Positions 1-6,403 of a stretch of DNA of 15,212 nt are shown one piece after another. Position 1 is the stretch's first letter. Each line of letters starts with the position of its first letter. Made by a program: the position numbers and the translations under genes. The notes beneath the pieces were generated by a model, which was given only the letters and a program-made list of their open reading frames with translations, had not been told where the DNA came from and made no database searches. Source of the stretch: Bacillota bacterium (GTDB taxonomy: Bacteria; Bacillota; Clostridia; Christensenellales; CAG-138); NCBI GenBank assembly GCA_023416895.1, contig JAEZGQ010000196.1, positions 1-15,212 of the forward strand, written 5' to 3'.

Positions 1-112
<112 letters not shown>

Positions 113-256
113 AATTCCTGCTGCGGCTCCCTTTCGGTTACCGCTGCTCGTTTACTTTGTTTGTACGCGAACCTCGTGATAAGGTCCGCCGCCGGTCTTA
201 CTTTTAAGCTCCGTTTTCACTTCGCTTAAGCGTTTCTTGTTTGCGTCTTTTTGTTT

Positions 257-279
257 GCACTATACAGTTTTCAAGGTGC
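257..279 (-). promoter_or_regulatory. rRNA leader motif (boxA-like / processing element)
   Basis: The minus strand reads CACCTTGAAAACTGTATAG. Motifs of the form CTTTGAAAACTG are common in Firmicutes upstream of 16S and in the 16S-23S spacer, where they resemble boxA antitermination signals and take part in pre-rRNA processing stems. The location between promoter and 16S supports this. The exact role here is inferred from similarity only. Confidence 0.45.
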
Positions 280-310
280 TGTGTGTTTCGCTTTTCGCGA
301 GCACTTTGCT

Positions 311-339
311 ATTTTAGCAAAAAAGCTCGCCTCGCACAA
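311..339 (-). promoter_or_regulatory. Candidate rRNA promoter
   Basis: On the minus strand TTGTGC (334-339) and TAAAAT (311-316) are separated by exactly 17 bases. The -10 matches five of six consensus positions and the -35 three of six. It is followed by about 190 bases of leader before the 16S gene, a normal distance. rRNA operons often have tandem promoters; I saw no equally good second one. Confidence 0.5.
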
Positions 340-550
340 TTCGCTAATATCCGATTATCTGTTTTTATACTCATTCTTTGGGTTCTGTTTGTTTTCATTT
401 TTGTTTTTCAGTCTGTTTTGTTTTAAATCTCTTAAATTCTCCGTTTTTCATGGTAGTTTAAAAAAACTTTGCTTACCTCATACATTTTTTGTATTATCCG
501 GTCGAAACGCCCCGTTTGCGTGAAAATATGGTTATGTGCCATAAAAAAAC

Positions 551-593
551 GGCGTAAAAAACATGGCGCGCCCGGATATCTTCGGGCGCGCCA
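551..593 (-). terminator. Rho-independent terminator of the sortase-domain gene
   Basis: A perfect 11-bp GC-rich stem (564-574 with 583-593, loop of 8) is followed on the minus strand by TGTTTTTTAC. It lies 18 bases after the stop codon of the gene ending at 612 and insulates it from the rRNA operon. Confidence 0.92.
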
Positions 594-611
594 GAAAAGC
601 ATTACAAGAGG

Positions 612-2627
612 TTAGCTCACCTTATGCAGGAAGAAGTAGAGCCTGGAGTTTTCTTCGGAATCCGCATGCTCATTGCCGCAGGTGAACAGCGTAACAAACG
701 TTTCATCGGCCGAGGGCTTTACGCCAAAGTCGATCTCGGAACGTTCGATCTGCTTGTCGATCCAAGCCTGAATTTCATCGGAATTGTTCTTCCAGTTCTT
801 GGAGGGGGGGTACCAAGTGTTGTAATAAAGGGTATCCACATCCTCACCTGCGGGTGTTTCGTACATGGAGAACACTTCCCAATGCGCTTCCACGCCATAG
901 ATGCTGATGGTGAACACGCGGCCCTTATACGTCGTAAGATCGGGCAGAGCGCTCGTCAGATCGGGATTTTTGCACTTGCTATACTCGCAGGTAGTCTTCC
1001 CGAGATTGTACTCCTGAATATGCTGCAACTGGTGCATCATGGTGCCGCTTACGCGGGAGTTATGCCCCGTGATGATGTTGTTGGTGGTGTACTTATTATA
1101 ATAAGCGTAGATGGAGGCGCTATCGGACTCCTTCTTATCCACTGTGTGGTAGTTGTAAAACCACTGATCTTCGGGGTTGTACATGATGGGGTAATCGATG
1201 TTTGTGCCTTCGATCCTGACCCAGCCCACCACGTCGTCGTTCTTTATTGCCACTTCGGCGATGTTTTCCGCATAAACGGAGGTCGCGGCAGCAACGCGGA
1301 ACTGCGAAAGGGCGGCGGTGCCTATAACGTAGTTGTTGAGCGTATCGAGAGAACCGCCTGCAACGCTACCGTCGGCAGCCTTTATGATGCCGGCCGCGTA
1401 CAGGAACGCACCCTCAAGCTTCGAGGACCCGTCCAGGTGCGCGCTAAGAAGCTCCGAGTCGGCCGCGTTTACAAGCGAATCGCCGTTCACATCGCCAAGG
1501 ATTACAATCGTAGCATAGGCAGCACCGTCTTTTTGTACTTCAACGCCGGTAAACACCGCGTCGCTGTCGAGCATATCGGCACCGTTTGCCTTAAGGGTAA
1601 TGGCCTCGCTGCCCGTGAGCGCACTGAGCACAGCCTTTGTACGAGCGGCGGTCATACCGGGCGCAAAGCCGAGAACGTAGCTTTCTTCAAGGTACGGCCT
1701 AAGCTGCCAACCGGTAACGGAAAGCTGAAAATCGCTGTCGCTGCCAAACGCGGCAACCGCGCCGTCGGCCTTCATCACAACCACATGTGCTGCACCCGCA
1801 GCAACGGCCGCAGCGCCGGTAATCGCGGAAGCATCGGCATTTTCGGGCAAGCTAAGAACTGTGCCCGCGTTGGTAACGGCGGCGGTAAGCGCATCGCCCG
1901 CGGCGATGTCTTTCACGTCCGCCCAAGAGGAGAGGTCATCCTTGGTGGAAAGCGCCTTTCCGTCTTTGGTGGCGGCAACGCTTACATCCTTGCCCGCGGC
2001 GATTTTTACGACGTTGCTCCAGCCACTGACATTGCCCTGATTGGAAGCATTGTCGCCCGCAGCAACCACGGTGCCGTCGCTCTTAAGACCAAGGGAATGA
2101 TTCCCGGCGGCCGCGATCTGCACAATGCCCGTCCAAGCGGAAACATCGCTCTGCCCGGCGGCGTTGTCGCCTGCGGCAACCACAGTACCGTCGCTCTTCA
2201 GACCAAGGATGTGCGCTTCGCCCACGGCAACCGCGAAAATATCCGTCCATTCGAGCGCCGCGCTCAAAGCGTCGCTGTTTTTGCCCGTAACAAGCACTTT
2301 GCCATCTGCAGTAACGGCGGCGGTAAGCTCGCCGTAAGCGGCAACCGCGACCACATTCGTCCACTTCAAAACGTTATTTTGGCCCTGTGTGTTATGGCCG
2401 GCAACGACGAGCGTACCGTCCGAACGGGCACCAAGGCTATGCACGCTACCCGCAGCTACCATGCCAATGCCCGCGGGCTGAGAAAGTGTTAAAGCTATAC
2501 CTTCCGTAGGCTGCTCCGTGGGCGCAGGGGTTTGGTTGCCGATGATGACGGCGCCGTCGTCCGGCTTGGAGCACCCCATTGCAAAAAGGACCAGCAGCGC
2601 CATAAGCAGCGCAAAAAGTTTTTTCAT
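612..2627 (-). CDS. Lipoprotein with RCC1-like repeats, dockerin-like module and class B sortase domain
   Basis: 671 residues. The start at 2627 is chosen because AGGAG lies 8 bases upstream and the protein then begins with a clear lipoprotein signal (MKKLFALLMALLVLFAMGC, lipid-attachment Cys19). Residues about 55-310 are RCC1-like repeats with a period near 38 residues (Trp at 89, 127, 165, 203; motif SDGTVVAAGDN), probably a beta-propeller. Residues about 318-436 look like a surface beta-domain plus a dockerin/EF-hand module (GDVNGDSLVNAAD at 378-390, with a degenerate second half at about 418-436). Residues about 465-671 are a class B sortase domain: GH with catalytic His522, TLFTC with Cys650, and SRLYFF with Arg662. 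All three catalytic residues are present. Sortases normally join surface proteins to peptidoglycan or polymerise pilins; a lipid-anchored sortase carrying a propeller and a dockerin-like module is unusual. No sortase substrate with an LPXTG-like signal is visible nearby, so the target is unknown. Confidence 0.92.
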   Translation of the reverse strand: MKKLFALLMALLVLFAMGCSKPDDGAVIIGNQTPAPTEQPTEGIALTLSQPAGIGMVAAGSVHSLGARSDGTLVVAGHNTQGQNNVLKWTNVVAVAAYGELTAAVTADGKVLVTGKNSDALSAALEWTDIFAVAVGEAHILGLKSDGTVVAAGDNAAGQSDVSAWTGIVQIAAAGNHSLGLKSDGTVVAAGDNASNQGNVSGWSNVVKIAAGKDVSVAATKDGKALSTKDDLSSWADVKDIAAGDALTAAVTNAGTVLSLPENADASAITGAAAVAAGAAHVVVMKADGAVAAFGSDSDFQLSVTGWQLRPYLEESYVLGFAPGMTAARTKAVLSALTGSEAITLKANGADMLDSDAVFTGVEVQKDGAAYATIVILGDVNGDSLVNAADSELLSAHLDGSSKLEGAFLYAAGIIKAADGSVAGGSLDTLNNYVIGTAALSQFRVAAATSVYAENIAEVAIKNDDVVGWVRIEGTNIDYPIMYNPEDQWFYNYHTVDKKESDSASIYAYYNKYTTNNIITGHNSRVSGTMMHQLQHIQEYNLGKTTCEYSKCKNPDLTSALPDLTTYKGRVFTISIYGVEAHWEVFSMYETPAGEDVDTLYYNTWYPPSKNWKNNSDEIQAWIDKQIERSEIDFGVKPSADETFVTLFTCGNEHADSEENSRLYFFLHKVS
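1957..2440 (-). repeat. Tandem 114-bp repeats coding for RCC1-like units
   Basis: The segment beginning GTxCCGTCG recurs at 2071, 2185 and 2413, with degenerate copies in register at 1957 and 2299, giving a 114-bp (38-codon) period. The copies at 2071 and 2185 share near-identical sequence (TCGCTCTTNAGACCAAGG). This is an internal duplication within the coding region and could expand or contract. Confidence 0.8.
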
Positions 2628-2649
2628 GTGTTTTTCTCCTTCTGAAATC

Positions 2650-2661
2650 ACACCTAGGTGT
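2650..2661. promoter_or_regulatory. Palindrome, possible operator
   Basis: ACACCTAGGTGT is a perfect 12-base palindrome located about 20-30 bases downstream of the candidate -10 and 22 bases before the start codon of the lipoprotein gene. Position and symmetry fit a repressor site; no regulator is identified. Confidence 0.3.
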
Positions 2662-2680
2662 ACGGTTCCATACCGCAAAC

Positions 2681-2708
2681 ATCATACCATAATCCGTCAC
2701 CACGGCAA
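2681..2708 (-). promoter_or_regulatory. Candidate promoter of the sortase-domain lipoprotein
   Basis: On the minus strand TTGCCG (2703-2708) and TATGAT (2681-2686) are 16 bases apart, and a TGG just before the -10 makes it an extended -10 type. It sits about 55 bases upstream of the start codon. The palindrome at 2650-2661 lies between it and the gene. Confidence 0.5.
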
Positions 2709-2867
2709 AGTACCGCACGAGGCAGTTCATAATTATTTAACAGTCGCGACCGGCAAATAAAAGCCCTTCGCAATTTTTAAACGGTAGACGAAAGGAAAAA
2801 GTTCCCGCCTTGCGTTTAGAAAAGGACCCTTCGCCTGCGCAGCACGCCGAAAGCATGTGCCGTAACG

Positions 2868-2892
2868 AAAAAAAGCTGCCGTCGCCGGCAGC
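2868..2892 (-). terminator. Rho-independent terminator of the 2908-3351 gene
   Basis: A 7-bp stem GCTGCCG/CGGCAGC (2875-2881 with 2886-2892, loop of 4) is followed on the minus strand by seven T residues. It starts 16 bases past the stop codon at 2908. Confidence 0.88.
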
Positions 2893-2907
2893 AAAAGTTT
2901 TTTGGGG

Positions 2908-3351
2908 TTATGCGTTGTCGCAGGGTGCGGGGTTTAAAATCGCGTTGTCCATCAGCATAACAAGTTCGAGCGCACTGCGGAAGGTTTCCTCGCAGCCCCC
3001 TTCAATCCACGAAACAACGCCCTGCCAGCTTGCGTTTTGGCGGAACAGAATCCGAACGCGAAACGTTGCGGCGGCACCGGTGGCCTCCTTCATTTCATAG
3101 CAAACAGGCGGGGTGAAGCTCGCCTCGGATTTGCGGAACACGCGCTTTTGCGTGGACGAGGAGGGGAAGTCGATCTCCTCCACGGTCTGTTCAATCAGCA
3201 ACAGAAGCTGCATGAGATTGGAAAAGCTTTTGTGCTGCGCGAAAGAGCAATGGCAAAGCCGCCCGCTCATTTGGCGCTGCTCATAAGAGTCCACACAAAT
3301 GACAAGGGAACGGTACGATTCCTGTACAATTTGCTTGTTCGTGTATGCCAT
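2908..3351 (-). CDS. Conserved small protein of unknown function
   Basis: 147 residues, soluble, with no signal peptide or membrane segment. GAGGTG sits 5 bases before the ATG. It is flanked by its own promoter candidate and terminator, so it looks monocistronic. The C-terminal pattern (RVRILFRQNASWQGVVSW, then an acidic stretch and FRSALELVMLMDNAI at about 97-137) resembles, from memory, uncharacterised Clostridia proteins in which a 'RQNATWQG...W' segment precedes a 'SALELIKLMD' helix; I know no function for them. Three cysteine-containing stretches (for example LCHCSFAQH near residue 32) are present but do not form a recognisable metal-binding motif. I do not assign a function. Confidence 0.8.
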   Translation of the reverse strand: MAYTNKQIVQESYRSLVICVDSYEQRQMSGRLCHCSFAQHKSFSNLMQLLLLIEQTVEEIDFPSSSTQKRVFRKSEASFTPPVCYEMKEATGAAATFRVRILFRQNASWQGVVSWIEGGCEETFRSALELVMLMDNAILNPAPCDNA

Positions 3352-3385
3352 AATGACACCTCAAATTATCTTACGAACTTACCAT

Positions 3386-3414
3386 ACCATAAACTGGATA
3401 CACGGCGGTTACAA
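3386..3414 (-). promoter_or_regulatory. Candidate promoter of the 2908-3351 gene
   Basis: On the minus strand TTGTAA (3409-3414) and TATGGT (3386-3391) are separated by 17 bases, each matching four of six consensus positions. A second TATGGT overlaps just downstream (3381-3386). It lies 35 bases before the ATG. Confidence 0.45.
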
Positions 3415-3774
3415 ATCGGGTATTTTCATGCTGAATTTCATCACTTTTGAACCTGTTTTAGAGCAAATTGCGCTTCAGGCTCCAAAAAAACCACCACATT
3501 TGGTATCTATTACAAAATATTTCCATAAAAATACGGCGGATTTGCCCGCCGCACACGTATTGCGCGGCTTCCGACCTGCGTTTACTTTTATATATAAGGA
3601 AGCAACGATCTGAGCCGCGCTTTTTCCGTACTCGCAACCGGCGGCCATGAGCGCTGCGGGCTTGTGTTTTCTTGCTTTGCAGCCTCATCGCCTTTTTTGT
3701 GTAATGCAAGCAGCGAAAAGGAGCCTCTTTCAAAGCTCCTTGCCTTGTATGCGGGTCGATCCTATGATCCGAGC
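3415..3774. other. Intergenic region without a supported gene
   Basis: About 360 bases between the small protein promoter and the stop of the small lipoprotein. The short open frames here have no ribosome binding site and unconvincing composition. It holds two hairpins: 3718-3741, listed as a terminator, and CGGCGG/CCGCCG at 3534-3539 with 3546-3551, which is followed on the minus strand by TATTTTTAT and may be a second, weaker terminator. A 10-base palindrome TTATATATAA lies near 3588. Confidence 0.5.
3718..3741 (-). terminator. Probable terminator of the small lipoprotein gene
   Basis: A 7-bp stem AAGGAGC/GCTCCTT (3718-3724 with 3735-3741, loop of 10) lies 34 bases after the stop codon at 3775. 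The stem's own last Ts plus two more give a TTTT run on the minus strand, so the U-tract is short and the terminator is weak. Confidence 0.5.
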
Positions 3775-4092
3775 TTAGTCGTCGCTTCTTCCGCCGTCTA
3801 TGCAGACTTTCTTTCTCCGGGACAGCGCAAGACCGCCAAAGCCACTTACAATCGCCATATAATAACCGAAATCATACCAAAACCCTTTGTTATAGACTTC
3901 ATAAATGCCGAGGTCCTTATTAAAAAGGGAACCTATGAGTGAAATCGGCGCTATCCACCCATGCCAAATGCCCATAAAGAACCCCGCCGGCTTGATTTCT
4001 GAATTTGCCCCATCACCCGGGATGCAACCGCTCAAAGTCAACAGCAATAAAACAAGAACGACGCAGATTACCAGTATCTTTCTACCTTTCAC
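3775..4092 (-). CDS. Small membrane lipoprotein of unknown function
   Basis: 105 residues if translation starts at the GTG at 4092, which has GAGAAGG 7 bases upstream; an in-frame GTG at 4110 has no ribosome binding site. The N-terminus is a lipoprotein signal (KGRKILV, hydrophobic core, LTLSGC with Cys23). Two hydrophobic segments follow: about 35-55 (PAGFFMGIWHGWIAPISLIGSLF) and about 74-93 (GFWYDFGYYMAIVSGFGG). The pattern 'PAGFF.G.WHG...P.SLI..LF ... IYE..N.GF.YD.G' resembles, from memory, a family of short uncharacterised bacterial membrane proteins. It follows pilT by 96 bases and could be read through from it, but a pilus role is not shown. Confidence 0.75.
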   Translation of the reverse strand: MKGRKILVICVVLVLLLLTLSGCIPGDGANSEIKPAGFFMGIWHGWIAPISLIGSLFNKDLGIYEVYNKGFWYDFGYYMAIVSGFGGLALSRRKKVCIDGGRSDD

Positions 4093-4124
4093 AAACGCAC
4101 CTTCTCTCACTTAATTTTTACCAT

Positions 4125-4137
4125 GATACATTGTATC
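4125..4137. promoter_or_regulatory. Inverted repeat upstream of the small lipoprotein
   Basis: GATACATTGTATC is a perfect inverted repeat with 6-base arms around one central base, 33 bases upstream of the GTG start at 4092. It overlaps the likely promoter area (TACAAT or TATCAT could serve as -10 on the minus strand, though no good -35 is seen), so an operator is plausible. Confidence 0.3.
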
Positions 4138-4188
4138 GGACGATAGAAGAAACCATTCTCCCTCATGCCTAAAATGCGAAACCGCCTC

Positions 4189-5244
4189 TTAGAGTTTGCG
4201 CGTCACCATTTCCGCATTGCGGCAGTAGTGAAGCACCGTTTCGGCGGTGATACGCCCGTTTTTATAGAGCTCCAAGAGCGAATTGTCCATACTGCACATG
4301 CCGTCCTGCGCGGAGGACTGTATGACAAAGTCGATCTGGTGGGTTTTGCTTTCGCGGATGAGGCTCCTTATCGAGCTTGTAAGATGCATGATTTCAAACA
4401 CGGGCAAAAGCCGCCCATCCACCGAAGGAACAAGCTGCTGGGAAAGCACCGTTTGCAGCACCATGGAAAGCTGCACGCGAATCTGCTGCTGCTGGTTCGG
4501 GGGGAATACGTCGATGATGCGATCAATGGTGTTGACCGCGCCCACAGTGTGTAGGCTCGAAAGCACCAAATGCCCCGTTTCCGCGGCGGTCATAGCGGTA
4601 CGGATGGTATCATAATCGCGCATTTCACCAAGCAAAATCACATCGGGTGCCTGCCTAAGGCACGCGCGAAGCGCGGTGAGATAGCTATCGGTATCGGTTC
4701 CTACCTCGCGCTGGCTAATGACGCTTTTTTTGTTGCGGTACAAAAACTCGATGGGGTCTTCGAGCGTTACAATGTGTGCGTTTCTATTTTGGTTGATGGC
4801 ATTGATCACGCAGGCAAGCGTGGTCGATTTGCCGCCGCCCGCAGGGCCGGTAATGAGCACAAGCCCGCGCGGCTTCTGCGCGAGTTTCATGACCTCGTCG
4901 GGGATGGTGAGCGATGTTGGTTCCGGTATGTCAAAGCGTACCACGCGGATGACCGCCGCCATCGAACCGCGCTGGCGGTAGGTGCTCACGCGGAAGCGCG
5001 AAAGCCCATTGATGGAGAGGGAAAAATCATCGTCGCCGGTGGTAAGAAAGCGGTCGGTCGGGCGCGAGGCAAGCTCGTAAATGCTCTGCACCAACCGGTT
5101 TGCGGAATCCGGCATTACGGTTTCATCGTCCCGCGGGCCGATGATGCCGTCGCGCTTAAATGAAACGGGCTGGCCGGACACGATAAAAATGTCCGACGCG
5201 CCGCGCTCCACAGCTTCCTTCAAATAGTTCAAAAGTTCCTGCAT
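4189..5244 (-). CDS. pilT: PilT-like type IV pilus retraction / secretion ATPase
   Basis: 351 residues, the usual PilT length. The start at 5244 follows AAGGAGG by 7 bases and gives MQELLNYLKEAVERGASDIF, the typical PilT start; the longer in-frame reading would run into the repeat element at 5262-5525. Visible motifs: Walker A GPAGGGKST (133-141), Asp box VTLEDPIEF (159-167), Walker B VILLGEMRD (202-210, Glu207) and His box ending SSLHT (229-233). The Walker A loop has Ala and Gly where PilT usually has Thr and Ser (GPTGSGKS). In the family these hexameric cytoplasmic ATPases drive pilus retraction. It is the last gene of the pil-like operon and the only ATPase seen; no PilB/GspE partner lies in the window, so it could also power assembly here. 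PilT versus GspE-type is judged from length and the lack of a long N-terminal domain or tetracysteine motif. Confidence 0.92.
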   Translation of the reverse strand: MQELLNYLKEAVERGASDIFIVSGQPVSFKRDGIIGPRDDETVMPDSANRLVQSIYELASRPTDRFLTTGDDDFSLSINGLSRFRVSTYRQRGSMAAVIRVVRFDIPEPTSLTIPDEVMKLAQKPRGLVLITGPAGGGKSTTLACVINAINQNRNAHIVTLEDPIEFLYRNKKSVISQREVGTDTDSYLTALRACLRQAPDVILLGEMRDYDTIRTAMTAAETGHLVLSSLHTVGAVNTIDRIIDVFPPNQQQQIRVQLSMVLQTVLSQQLVPSVDGRLLPVFEIMHLTSSIRSLIRESKTHQIDFVIQSSAQDGMCSMDNSLLELYKNGRITAETVLHYCRNAEMVTRKL

Positions 5245-5261
5245 GGCCAAACCTCCTTGCT

Positions 5262-5525
5262 TAAGCATAACGCGCCAATCCGAGCACGGCCACAAAAGTG
5301 TATGGCCGTCACAGCTTTGTAAAAACCGCTTACCGTAGACACCGCTACGCCTTCGCGGCTTTGCCGCGACCTGCCACGCCATACGCTTTTGAACCTCATT
5401 CGACCCAAACGGCATATTTGAGGTGGTTTCAAGGCGGAGGAGGGCGGCCTAGCGGCATTATTCCAACCGTCGACAACGACGAAAACGACCAAAATATACC
5501 GTTTTAGCGTGGCGCGTTATGCTTA
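5262..5525. mobile_element. MITE-like element with 16-bp terminal inverted repeats
   Basis: A perfect 16-bp inverted repeat, TAAGCATAACGCGCCA at 5262-5277 and its complement at 5510-5525, bounds 264 bases. If the outermost TA on each side is a target duplication, the element is 5264-5523 (260 bp) with 14-bp termini, as expected for non-autonomous relatives of IS630/mariner transposons. Inside are further hairpins: ACGGCCA/TGGCCGT (5286-5292 with 5303-5309) and CGCGGC/GCCGCG (5354-5359 with 5363-5368). No transposase is encoded. It sits exactly between the stop of the upstream gene (5526) and the pilT ribosome binding site. Removing the element plus one TA would leave a junction of about 20 bases with the Shine-Dalgarno in place, like the other tight junctions in the operon. 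Alternatively the repeat is a long-range RNA stem controlling pilT translation. Confidence 0.6.
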
Positions 5526-5972
5526 TCACGGCTCGGATGTACCCTCGCCCCGCCACACGTTGATATGCTCGTCCACGGAGTACTCAAGGGTGCTTTCAAG
5601 CCGCCATGCTTGGGTGCGGTAATTCCCCGCGCCATCCAAAACGATCTCGGCGTACAGCGCCTGATTTTCACCTGCGGCGCACAGATACCGCGCGAGATAG
5701 TGCCCGTTTTCCTGCGTGATGGATACCTTTGTGCCCGCTATCGTTTCGGGCAGGGTTTCAAGCTCCGCCTGCAACAGCGCGCGCAATACACGACTCGCCT
5801 GTTCGTCGGCTTGGTAATAGGTCTGTACGGAGGCGGCGTAGGTTCTTGCGAGCCGAAGATCCGCCGAGGCGGAAAGAAGCCCAAGCGCGCAAAGCACCGT
5901 AAGGCACAAAATGAAGAACAACATCAGCAGCATTGCGGTTCCCGCGCCTGTGATTTTAACGGGCCTGTTCAT
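5526..5972 (-). CDS. Small membrane protein of the pil operon, GspK/PilX-like
   Basis: 148 residues. The ATG at 5972 has GGAGG 7 bases upstream and overlaps the preceding stop as ATGA, indicating translational coupling. A single membrane segment at about 11-35 follows a short basic N-terminus with glycines (MNRPVKITGAGTAMLLML). Next comes SADLRLARTYAASVQTYYQADEQASRVL, which resembles the 'ADLR.A..Y..S.Q.YY.AE.' helix after the membrane segment in minor pseudopilins of the GspK/PilX type. The C-terminal part is beta-rich and ends normally just before the repeat element. There is no canonical prepilin glutamate at +5. Probably a minor pseudopilin or pilus accessory protein; family assignment is tentative. 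Confidence 0.75.
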   Translation of the reverse strand: MNRPVKITGAGTAMLLMLFFILCLTVLCALGLLSASADLRLARTYAASVQTYYQADEQASRVLRALLQAELETLPETIAGTKVSITQENGHYLARYLCAAGENQALYAEIVLDGAGNYRTQAWRLESTLEYSVDEHINVWRGEGTSEP

Positions 5973-6403
5973 GGCATATCCTCCCGCAAGGCTGCGGCAC
6001 GCAACGCAAAAAGCGCTTCGCCACCCGCATCGTAAACCGTAATATCCGCCACAGAAAGCCCGTTTTGCACCGCGGCACAAAGCCTTAGCACATACGCTGC
6101 CTGCTCCTTTTCGCAGGCGACGCCCTGTGCGTCATACGATATGCTGTAAACGCCATCCATAGGCACTTCGCCGCTTTTTATGCCGAAAAAAGCTTCAAGC
6201 GCGCCTTCTTTTCCCTTGAACACCTCGGCGGCGTTTTGGGCAAGCACTGCCGCCTGCGTGATGGCCGCGCTTTTTTGCCGCATCTCGCGCGCATCCGCAA
6301 AAAGCTTCACACAAAACGCGGCGGCGACCGCGAGCACCAAAATGGAGATAAGAAGCTCCGTCAAAAACAAAAGGGAGCCGTTGCGGCGGGGGAGGGTTTT
6401 CAT
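5969..6403 (-). CDS. Pseudopilin-like membrane protein of the pil operon
   Basis: 144 residues. The ATG at 6403 has GGAGG 6 bases upstream and overlaps the previous gene's stop by four bases (ATGA). The N-terminus MKTLPRRNGSLLFLTELLISILVLAVAAAF (residues 1-30, basic then Gly9 and a hydrophobic stretch with one Glu at position 16) resembles a type IV prepilin signal, but the Glu is at +7 from the Gly rather than the usual +5, so processing by prepilin peptidase is uncertain. The rest shows an alanine-rich helix (about 40-66), then a globular part with two Cys residues (96 and 108). A role as a minor pseudopilin comparable to ComGE/ComGF is inferred from context. Confidence 0.75.
   Translation of the reverse strand: MKTLPRRNGSLLFLTELLISILVLAVAAAFCVKLFADAREMRQKSAAITQAAVLAQNAAEVFKGKEGALEAFFGIKSGEVPMDGVYSISYDAQGVACEKEQAAYVLRLCAAVQNGLSVADITVYDAGGEALFALRAAALREDMP

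Larger units (their letters stand above)
113..550 (-). promoter_or_regulatory. rRNA operon promoter and leader region
   Basis: This AT-rich stretch of about 440 bases lies directly upstream of the 16S gene and has no credible coding sequence; the two short open frames in it have low-complexity phenylalanine-rich translations and no ribosome binding site. It contains one plausible sigma-A promoter and a conserved leader motif, listed separately. The runs of A and T further upstream (about 340-480) could act as UP elements, which are usual for rRNA promoters; that part is inference. Confidence 0.7.

Noticed and set aside
241..523. Two short plus-strand open frames in the rRNA leader
   Set aside because: They are antisense to the rRNA promoter and leader, and their Phe/Leu-rich translations reflect T-rich DNA.
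624..2492. A 622-residue open frame on the plus strand opposite the sortase lipoprotein
   Set aside because: It is antisense to a gene with a clear signal peptide, domains and catalytic residues. Its translation is low-complexity and matches no domain, there is no ribosome binding site, and long antisense frames are expected from the codon bias and the repeated Ala/Gly-rich coding region.
3450..3462. GTTTTAGAGC, resembling the start of type II CRISPR repeats
   Set aside because: It occurs once, with no second repeat, spacer or cas gene; a chance match.
5245..5415. N-terminal extension of pilT by 57 residues
   Set aside because: The extension is encoded almost wholly inside the inverted-repeat element, and the internal ATG at 5244 has an excellent ribosome binding site and gives the standard PilT start.
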